Below, piece after piece: positions 16,491-21,462 of a stretch of DNA of 21,462 nucleotides (its first letter is position 1; every line of letters begins with the position of its first letter). Position numbers and translations under genes: made by a program. Below the pieces are notes generated by a model, which saw only the letters and a program-made list of their open reading frames with translations, was not told the DNA's origin and searched no databases. The DNA comes from JAYKJB01 sp035284745 [NCBI: Candidatus Sericytochromatia bacterium] (lineage in GTDB: Bacteria > Cyanobacteriota > Sericytochromatia > S15B-MN24). The stretch covers positions 1 to 21,462 of the forward strand of contig JAYKIL010000011.1 in the NCBI GenBank assembly GCA_035284745.1, given 5' to 3'.

Positions 16491-17156
16491 TTAACACCCC
16501 GCCAACCGCGAGGGTATTCTCCCCTCCAGCCAGGCATCTGCGGCAGCCAAGGCAAAGAGCGGAATCTCGTGCCCTCCGGGGTGCGGAACCGCGGTGGGAT
16601 TCAGCCCCCAAGCGCGCAGCTGTCCCACCGTTTCATCCCACCATGTCATCGGAAAAAGGGGGTCGCGCACGCCGAGCGACAAAAATACCGGCAATTGCTG
16701 AACGGTGCTTGGCGGGCGCAGCCAATCGGAGGCGAAGCCCCGGGGTAAAAGCCCGCTGAATGTCATCACTCCGGCCACATCCTCGGGATTTTTCAACGCA
16801 TACGCCAAGGCCGCGAAAGCCCCTTGGCTGAATCCTGACAGATACACAGCGCGCCCAGCAAGGGGGGGAAGCACCTTGAGCGCCTCCAACCACGAACCCA
16901 AGTGTTCCTGCGTCGCCATGAACGATTCGCTCACCGGGTGCCCCGGTCTTTCTAAAGCGTACCAGGCGTGACCGGGTGGATAGGGGTGGGGAGCGCGTGG
17001 AAACACCAAAACAGCGCGAGACGACCAACGCAGGTATATGGGCAGTAAGTCTTTCTCGTCGGCCCCAATGCCGTGCAACGCGACAATCACGGGGGCATCT
17101 GGCGCCACCCCCTCGTCCACAATGAGCGTATGCAGGCCTGCCAATTCGAGGTCCAC
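16491..17156 (-). CDS. Alpha/beta-hydrolase, phospholipase/carboxylesterase family
   Basis: A 221-aa cytosolic serine hydrolase of the small carboxylesterase group (YpfH/EstB-like). The opening motif HGIGADEKDLLPI is near residues 28-40. The nucleophile elbow G-F-S-Q-G has S110, the acid is probably D165 (LGVRDPLFP), and the base is H196 (HPGGHEIP). It probably hydrolyses short-chain esters; the physiological substrate is unknown. Translation starts at GTG (17156) with AAGGAG 6 nt upstream, decisive over other starts. It is convergent with amt and divergent from the DUF1304 gene. Confidence 0.93.
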   Translation of the reverse strand: MDLELAGLHTLIVDEGVAPDAPVIVALHGIGADEKDLLPIYLRWSSRAVLVFPRAPHPYPPGHAWYALERPGHPVSESFMATQEHLGSWLEALKVLPPLAGRAVYLSGFSQGAFAALAYALKNPEDVAGVMTFSGLLPRGFASDWLRPPSTVQQLPVFLSLGVRDPLFPMTWWDETVGQLRAWGLNPTAVPHPGGHEIPLFALAAADAWLEGRIPSRLAGC

Positions 17157-17272
17157 CGGTCACTCCTTCCCAAAACCAAATTCGTCACTGATCGCGCGTC
17201 GTCTCTCGGCCTATTTTAACAGCACGGACGCCTGCGCTTGAATGACCAACGGGGTATCAGGAGGGTCTTTCG

Positions 17273-17638
17273 ATGGGACACTATCTGCTGATGGGCTTGG
17301 TGGGCTTCGTTGCGATTCAACACGTGGCATTCGCCGTGCTAGAAGGCATCCTATGGCGTCACCCCCTCGGGCGTCGCATCTTCGGTCTTTCCAAAGAACA
17401 TGCCGAAATCACCGCCACGATGGCGCTGAATCAAGGGCTCTACAATTTATTCTTGGCAGCGGGTCTGTTGTGGAGCCTGCTTCATCCGGACCCGGCTGCC
17501 TCACGGGCTTTGCAAGTCTTTTTTCTCGGGTGCGTGACAGTGGCGGGATTTGTCGGCGGGTTGACCGTCAAGAAGCTGATTCTGGTGGTTCAAGGCGTGC
17601 CCGCAGGCATCGCCCTGGTCATCCTGTTGCTGCCGTGA
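17273..17638 (+). CDS. DUF1304 family membrane protein
   Basis: A 121-aa protein with four predicted membrane helices: LLMGLVGFVAIQHVAFAVL in part, LYNLFLAAGLLWSLL, LQVFFLGCVTVAGFVGGL and GIALVILLLP. The pattern H...E...W..P.....F......E (helix 1, then G-R-R-I-F-G-L-S-K-E-H-A) and N-Q-G-L-Y-N at the second helix are typical of DUF1304 proteins, whose function is not established. ATG at 17273 has AGGAGGG 7 nt upstream, which settles the start. Confidence 0.88.
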   Translation: MGHYLLMGLVGFVAIQHVAFAVLEGILWRHPLGRRIFGLSKEHAEITATMALNQGLYNLFLAAGLLWSLLHPDPAASRALQVFFLGCVTVAGFVGGLTVKKLILVVQGVPAGIALVILLLP

Positions 17639-17672
17639 AAGGCCTTTTTTCTTCAGTATTTTCTCTTTTCTT

Positions 17673-17687
17673 AGTTAAAAATTAACT
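17673..17687. repeat. AT-rich short palindrome upstream of the orphan helical gene
   Basis: AGTTAA-AAA-TTAACT is a perfect 6-bp inverted repeat with a 3-nt centre, inside an AT-rich strip (about 17645-17690) that stands out from the GC-rich surroundings. It could be an operator or part of a promoter for the gene starting at 17771. No convincing -35/-10 pair was found. Confidence 0.4.
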
Positions 17688-17770
17688 TCAAGACCCCGAA
17701 TATGGAACGGCTGCGAAACCCCTTGGCGCGACAACACTTGGACATCGCCCCCCACCAAGAGGCCCACGCC

Positions 17771-18568
17771 ATGTTCATACCATCTCTGACACGCCCATTC
17801 AGGGTTCCCAAGTTCTCTCAAAAGGAGTCACAAAACACTGCCGTGAAATCCCGGGCAAGCGAGCCGGGTGACAACTACGTGGCAGACTCCGATGCACGGG
17901 CCGCGCGCGTGGCCGCCCAACGTCTCGAACGCCTGATTGGACGCCCCCGTAACGCCACACTCCCGTTCTTGCTCGAAGCGGCCCGTGCGTTGCCCACGCC
18001 TTCGGATCGACGGGCGTGGCTAGAAGCAGCCCTCTACGACCACGATTTGCGCGCCTCGCACGTGGATGCGCCCACCGCCCGCATGATGATTGCTCGCCTC
18101 ACCTTGGCAGGCATCGAGAGCCAGATGGAGAAGCCAGACGCCCGCACGCTCCTCGGCCGCATCCAAGCCATGCAGGCCGCCCACGATCTCGCCGAACACG
18201 CCTTCGAGGCTATTGTCGAGCCTGAAACACGTTCGCTCGCAAACTTTGCTAACGAAGCGCAGAAAATGTTGAACACCCCAGCGGCCAGCCTCGCGCTGAT
18301 ACAAGATGCGCTCACACACCTCACCACCTTGCCAGAGGAAAGCCCTGTCGAGGTATCTGCTGCCATCGCCACCATGGCCATGACGCACATGAACCAGGCC
18401 GGGCGCACCCCGTCAGAGCAGGAAGCCCTCGGGATGGCAGCTTTGCGGACCATCACCGATCTTCGCGGCACGCCACTGCTCCAAACCCGCCTCATGGAGG
18501 CGGAGCGTGAAGCCGACTTAAAGAAGCGAATCGCACGGATTCGCACCGCGCTTCAAGCCGAGGCGTGA
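17771..18568 (+). CDS. Unrecognised alpha-helical protein
   Basis: A 265-aa protein that I do not recognise. It has no signal peptide and no membrane segment. After a basic, disordered first 45 residues it is rich in Ala, Arg, Glu and Leu and looks entirely helical (for example RVAAQRLERLIGR, LLGRIQAMQAAHDLAEHAFEA, LMEAEREADLKKRIARIRTAL). This suggests a repeat-helix or coiled-coil scaffold, or a HEAT/TPR-like fold, but no motif repeats clearly. There are no cysteines. ATG at 17771 has GAGG 8 nt upstream and is preferred to the in-frame ATG at 17702. It stands alone between DUF1304 and the cupin gene. Codon use is GC-rich like its neighbours, so recent transfer is not indicated. Confidence 0.78.
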   Translation: MFIPSLTRPFRVPKFSQKESQNTAVKSRASEPGDNYVADSDARAARVAAQRLERLIGRPRNATLPFLLEAARALPTPSDRRAWLEAALYDHDLRASHVDAPTARMMIARLTLAGIESQMEKPDARTLLGRIQAMQAAHDLAEHAFEAIVEPETRSLANFANEAQKMLNTPAASLALIQDALTHLTTLPEESPVEVSAAIATMAMTHMNQAGRTPSEQEALGMAALRTITDLRGTPLLQTRLMEAEREADLKKRIARIRTALQAEA

Positions 18569-18747
18569 GCGATTAATTTCGACAGCCCCAGTTGGCGCGC
18601 GGGCCGGCACACCTTTTGCCATGCCTCCCCCCCGGTTTCTGTACGTCCGGTGTCTGAGGTGCCTACAATGCAAGGGCTCGATGCGGGGATTCAATCTCGC
18701 AAAGTGCGGGCGAATTGAGTTTTCCCCAAGGCGGAAAGATCTTGCTA

Positions 18748-19413
18748 ATGAATGCCGATTACGCGCTGAAAGTTGTTCTTCAGCACTCCGATTTACCGTG
18801 GGCCCAGGGCCCGGAAGCGAGAATCGAGAGACGATTTTTGGAAAAAGGCGGCGAGGGCGGAAGCCGAGCCACCGCCATTCTCCGGGGTCACCCGGGGGCG
18901 CACTGGGTGTCTCTTGCGGGCGAAGAAATCTTCGTTTTGGACGGTGCGATCAGTGACGAAAATAGAGAATACCCCGCCGGCACTTATTTGATGTTCCCAC
19001 CGGGAATGCGCGCCCCGTTGTTCACGGTGGCGGGATGCACACTGTTCACAAAATGCGGCCACCTCATCTCGGACGTGATGCAACGGGAATGCATCGACAC
19101 ACATCACGCCCCCTGGTACCAGGGTTTGGTGCCGGGGTTAAATGTGATGCCCCTCATGCGGCAAGGCACCGGCTCTACGCTGGTCAGATGGGCGCCGAAG
19201 ACCTATTTCGATGCGCACCGCCATTTCGGCGGTGAAGAAATCTTTGTGGTCAGCGGGATATTTTCGGATGAACACGGGCATTACCCGGAAGGCACGTGGA
19301 TACGCAGCCCCCATATGAGTCAACACACACCCTTCAGCGTGGAGGGCTGCACCATTTTCGTGAAGACGGGGCATTTGTTGGCCGGGCAAGAACACAGCCC
19401 ATTCGGGGTTTAA
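18748..19413 (+). CDS. Tandem-cupin protein with ChrR-like cupin domains
   Basis: A 221-aa cytosolic protein made of two similar halves. The first (about 30-105) carries GEEIFVLDGAISDENREYPAGTY...PLFTVAGCTLF; the second (about 135-210) carries GEEIFVVSGIFSDEHGHYPEGTW...PFSVEGCTIF. Such domains resemble the cupin half of ChrR-type anti-sigma factors, but the zinc-binding anti-sigma domain is absent. Only the second half keeps a full set of probable metal ligands (H157, H159, E163 or E164, H193); in the first half the two histidines align with W53 and S55. The function is probably metal-dependent sensing or dioxygenase-like. The start is ATG 18748; an in-frame TTG at 18715 is less likely. It is 77 nt upstream of the aldo/keto reductase, a possible operon. 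Confidence 0.85.
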   Translation: MNADYALKVVLQHSDLPWAQGPEARIERRFLEKGGEGGSRATAILRGHPGAHWVSLAGEEIFVLDGAISDENREYPAGTYLMFPPGMRAPLFTVAGCTLFTKCGHLISDVMQRECIDTHHAPWYQGLVPGLNVMPLMRQGTGSTLVRWAPKTYFDAHRHFGGEEIFVVSGIFSDEHGHYPEGTWIRSPHMSQHTPFSVEGCTIFVKTGHLLAGQEHSPFGV

Positions 19414-19490
19414 TAAGCCCGGTATACGAATGATCGCCCTCTGTGTGAAGATAGGGGCTCCCGTCCCTCTTCCCGTTTGGAGAATTTCAA

Positions 19491-20357
19491 ATGATAGCAG
19501 CCAGCGGCACCTTTACTTTTGCTTCCCAAACGGTTCACAGGCTGGGTTTTGGCGCCATGCGCATTACTGGCCCTGGGGTGTGGGGAATGCCGGCGGACCC
19601 TGAAAATGCCGTGGCCGTTCTGAGGCGTGCCGTGGAATTGGGGGTCGATTTCATTGATACGGCGGATGCATACGGGCCAGGCACTTCAGAAGAACTGATC
19701 GCTCGCGCCTTGCGCCCCTACGGACCGGTGCGCATCGCCACCAAAGCCGGTTTAGTCCGCACCGGACCAGGAGAATGGATTCCATTGGGTCGCCCCGCCT
19801 ATCTTCGCCAGCAGTGCGAACTCAGCCTGCGGCGCCTGGGAGTGGAGGCCCTGGACCTTTTCCAGTTACATCGCATCGACCCCACCGTGCCAGCCGAGGA
19901 ACAATTCGGTGTGCTGGCCGCCTTGCTGGAAGAAGGAAAGGTGAAAGCCATCGGCCTCTCAGAAGTGTCGGTCGAAGAACTGGAAGCGGCCCGCCGTATT
20001 GTGCCCATCCACACGGTGCAAAACCTTTACAATTTGACCAATCGCTCCTCAGAGGCGGTTTTGAACCGCTGCGAAGCGCTCGGCATCGGCTTTATTCCTT
20101 GGTTCCCCCTCGCGATGGGCGATTTAGCGAAACCGGGCACCCCATTGGATGCCGTGGCCCAAGAAGCAGGTGCCAGCCCCTCACAGGTGGCTCTGGCCTG
20201 GCTGTTGGCCCGGTCGCCTGTGATGCTGCCCATCCCGGGAACGGGAAGTCTCGCCCATCTGGAAGAAAATTGTGCCGCGGCCCCCGTTCAACTGAGCGCA
20301 GCGCAGATTCAGGCACTTGATGCCCTCGCCGCTGTACCGGCGGGTGGGCAGCGGTAG
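19491..20357 (+). CDS. Aldo/keto reductase, similar to pyridoxal 4-dehydrogenase/reductase PdxI (YdbC)
   Basis: A 288-aa NADPH-dependent oxidoreductase with a (beta/alpha)8 barrel. The catalytic tetrad is complete: D56 (FIDTADAYG), Y61, K85 (ATKAGL) and H127 (LFQLHRID). The remembered E. coli YdbC/PdxI sequence has about the same length and shares RLGFGAM, GPGVWG, VQNLYN, FPWFPL-like and [10 protein letters not shown]...IPGT...HLEEN blocks. PdxI reduces pyridoxal to pyridoxine in vitamin B6 salvage; this assignment is by resemblance and other aldehydes are possible. ATG at 19491 has GGAG 8 nt upstream. It follows the tandem-cupin gene on the same strand. Confidence 0.92.
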   Translation: MIAASGTFTFASQTVHRLGFGAMRITGPGVWGMPADPENAVAVLRRAVELGVDFIDTADAYGPGTSEELIARALRPYGPVRIATKAGLVRTGPGEWIPLGRPAYLRQQCELSLRRLGVEALDLFQLHRIDPTVPAEEQFGVLAALLEEGKVKAIGLSEVSVEELEAARRIVPIHTVQNLYNLTNRSSEAVLNRCEALGIGFIPWFPLAMGDLAKPGTPLDAVAQEAGASPSQVALAWLLARSPVMLPIPGTGSLAHLEENCAAAPVQLSAAQIQALDALAAVPAGGQR

Positions 20358-20391
20358 CGCATTGGGCATCAAATCCGCAGGAGAATACGCT

Positions 20392-20475
20392 CATCACAAG
20401 CACAGTCGTGTAAATCATGTTTACATGAGGGCCACACTGCCCCGGGCACCGAAAGATTGCGTGTGACTTGTGATG
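20392..20475. repeat. Long inverted repeat upstream of the SulP gene
   Basis: CATCACAAGCACA (20392-20404) and TGTGACTTGTGATG (20462-20475) are complementary over 13 bp with one bulged A. They enclose 57 nt that contain a second, perfect palindrome (20409-20425) and TGCCCCGGGCA. It could fold as a long stem-loop in RNA or serve as a paired protein-binding region. Confidence 0.55.
20409..20425. promoter_or_regulatory. Operator-like palindrome
   Basis: TGTAAATCATGTTTACA is a perfect 6-bp inverted repeat (TGTAAA / TTTACA) with a 5-nt centre, the size and symmetry of a binding site for a dimeric helix-turn-helix regulator. It lies about 32 nt upstream of the candidate -35 of the SulP gene, an activator-like position. 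No regulator gene is adjacent. Confidence 0.5.
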
Positions 20476-20484
20476 GCATATCAT
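20457..20484 (+). promoter_or_regulatory. Candidate sigma-70 promoter of the SulP gene
   Basis: TTGCGT (20457-20462) and TATCAT (20479-20484) are 16 nt apart. Transcription would begin near 20491, giving a leader of about 25 nt (TTG start) or 90 nt (ATG start). The right arm of the long inverted repeat lies in the spacer. Confidence 0.4.
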
Positions 20485-20533
20485 CTCAGAGCCGACTCAC
20501 CGACGAGAAAAACCGTTGAACCATTCAGATAAC

Positions 20534-20581
20534 CTCCGCGCGCAAGCGGAGACTTCATTCCGGGCGCGGTTGCGCTTTTTT
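20534..20581 (+). promoter_or_regulatory. Hairpin with pseudoknot or terminator potential just before the SulP start codon
   Basis: CTCCGC (20534-20539) and GCGGAG (20546-20551) form a 6-bp stem whose entire loop, GCGCAA (20540-20545), is complementary to TTGCGC (20570-20575). Six T (20576-20581) follow, then ATG (20582). It may fold as an H-type pseudoknot or as an alternative long hairpin ending in a U-tract. The stretch is also an open frame with the gene, so if translation starts at TTG 20516 it is coding. Confidence 0.45.
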
Positions 20582-21462
20582 ATGAATCCCTTTGACGGCC
20601 GATACGAGGATCTCACCCGTGGTTCGCTCGCACTGAACGTGGCACGCGATGCGGCCGCTGGCTTCGTCGTTGCTATGGTCGCAATCCCTCTCGCCATGGG
20701 CTTTGCGATGGCGTCTGGTCTTCGTCCAGAGCAAGGGATTGTGGGGGGCGCCATCGCGGGCGCAGTGGGCGCGTTGTTCGGCGGTTCAAAATACCAGGTG
20801 TACGGCCCCACCGCCGCTTTCATTCCCTTAATCGCGGCCATTATGGCGAAACATGGCCAGGGCTTCTTGGTTTTGGCCTCTCTCCTGGCGGGCCTGATTT
20901 TAATTGCCATGGGCCTGGGACGGGCCGGCCATCTGGTGTCTCGGGTGCCCCATTCCATCGTGGTGGGCTTCACCATCGGCATCGCTTTTGTGATTGCGGG
21001 TTCCTCCCTCGGTGACATGTTGGGAATCCACGCCAAGATGCCCATCGAATTTATGCACAAACTCCAAGTCGTCTGGCAACACCGCCATGACATCAATTGG
21101 TATGCCCTGGTGCTGGCCCTCACGACATTTACCGTCACCAAAGTGTCCTTGCGTATTTCGCCCTTTATTCCCGGACCTTTGCTCGCTTTAGGTGTTGGAA
21201 CATGGCTTGCTGAAACCTCGTGGGCCGAAAAGGGCCTTGTGAATATCAAAGAGAAATATTCCAGTATCCCCACCGATTTCTGGATTTTTTCAGCACCGGC
21301 CCCTCTCCAATGGAGCGTGCCTTTTCTCATGGACCTCGTATTTTTTGTGACGGCCATCGTCTTCGTTTCCGGCGTTGAGAGCCTCTTGTGTTCGCGCATG
21401 GCGGACCGGCTGGCGAATAATGATCGCACCCCTTTTCACCCCAACAAAGAACTCTGGGGCCA
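20582..21462 (+). CDS. SulP family inorganic anion transporter, N-terminal part; runs off right edge
   Basis: The first 293 codons of a SulP (SLC26-like) membrane transporter, with several hydrophobic helices. Family features seen are the helix-1 entry ARDAAAGFVVAMVAIPLAMGFA, the short YQVYGPTAAFIPL re-entrant segment, and VESLLCSRMADRL followed by HPNKELWG at the edge. The substrate may be sulfate, bicarbonate or another anion; the residues present do not decide it, and the STAS domain would lie outside the window. The start is uncertain: ATG 20582 has no Shine-Dalgarno, and the frame is open back to 20474, allowing TTG 20516 (22 extra residues). A long antisense frame over this gene is a shadow. 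Confidence 0.88.
   Translation, partial: MNPFDGRYEDLTRGSLALNVARDAAAGFVVAMVAIPLAMGFAMASGLRPEQGIVGGAIAGAVGALFGGSKYQVYGPTAAFIPLIAAIMAKHGQGFLVLASLLAGLILIAMGLGRAGHLVSRVPHSIVVGFTIGIAFVIAGSSLGDMLGIHAKMPIEFMHKLQVVWQHRHDINWYALVLALTTFTVTKVSLRISPFIPGPLLALGVGTWLAETSWAEKGLVNIKEKYSSIPTDFWIFSAPAPLQWSVPFLMDLVFFVTAIVFVSGVESLLCSRMADRLANNDRTPFHPNKELWG

Noticed and set aside
18664-18669. Promoter -10 (TACAAT) upstream of the tandem-cupin gene
   Set aside because: The -10 is good, but no acceptable -35 lies 16-18 nt upstream and there is no extended -10.
20497-21429. A 310-codon open frame on the minus strand opposite the SulP gene
   Set aside because: The plus strand carries clear SulP motifs; the antisense translation is rich in Arg, Pro and Thr with no family signature.
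1-21462. Mobile elements, tRNA, rRNA or phage genes
   Set aside because: I looked for transposase or integrase motifs, tRNA cloverleaf ends with CCA, and rRNA core segments, and saw none that could be supported.

Overview
The window comes from a GC-rich bacterial chromosome, most likely a free-living proteobacterium. A gammaproteobacterium is my best guess, from the mix of HtpX, a TPMT-like methyltransferase, a CPXCG protein, a PdxI-like reductase and an Amt without a signal peptide. This is a family-level impression, not a phylogeny. I see no rRNA, tRNA, CRISPR array, insertion sequence or phage gene. No gene-free stretch exceeds about 230 bases.

Layout. (1) Positions 1-5711, minus strand: the N-terminal 1,903 codons of a giant surface or secreted protein made of about 12 bacterial Ig-like modules; its C-terminus lies beyond the left edge. 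(2) 5912-8062, plus: an exported M13 (neprilysin/PepO-type) metallopeptidase. (3) 8153-10003, minus: GTP-dependent PEP carboxykinase, separated from the peptidase by a hairpin terminator. (4) 10208-12554: a MarR-family regulator divergent from a two-gene ABC-2 exporter, with two predicted promoters whose -35 boxes face each other. (5) 12545-14031, minus: HtpX protease and, upstream of it, a membrane-anchored TlpA-like thioredoxin interrupted by one in-frame TGA. (6) 14216-16445, plus: a TPMT-type methyltransferase, a small CPXCG zinc-ribbon-like protein and an ammonium transporter with a switch-like leader. (7) 16491-17156, minus: an alpha/beta-hydrolase. (8) 17273 to the right edge, plus: a DUF1304 membrane protein, an unrecognised helical protein, a tandem-cupin protein, a PdxI-like aldo/keto reductase and the start of a SulP anion transporter.

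The most notable observation is the thioredoxin at 13513-14031. Its TGA falls exactly on the first cysteine of the catalytic CxxC, giving W-[TGA]-G-G-C. The same frame then continues through a complete thioredoxin fold with its cis-proline. Seventeen nucleotides after the TGA comes the apical loop of an 8-bp hairpin (loop GGC), the geometry of a bacterial SECIS element. I therefore read the two apparently separate ORFs as one periplasm-facing selenoprotein of 172 aa with a UxxC active site. The selenocysteine machinery is not in the window, so this remains an inference.

Other regulatory structure: the amt leader has a terminator-like hairpin whose 3' arm could instead pair with the ribosome-binding site; the sulP leader has a hairpin whose loop is complementary to a segment next to the start codon; and the sulP upstream region has nested inverted repeats.
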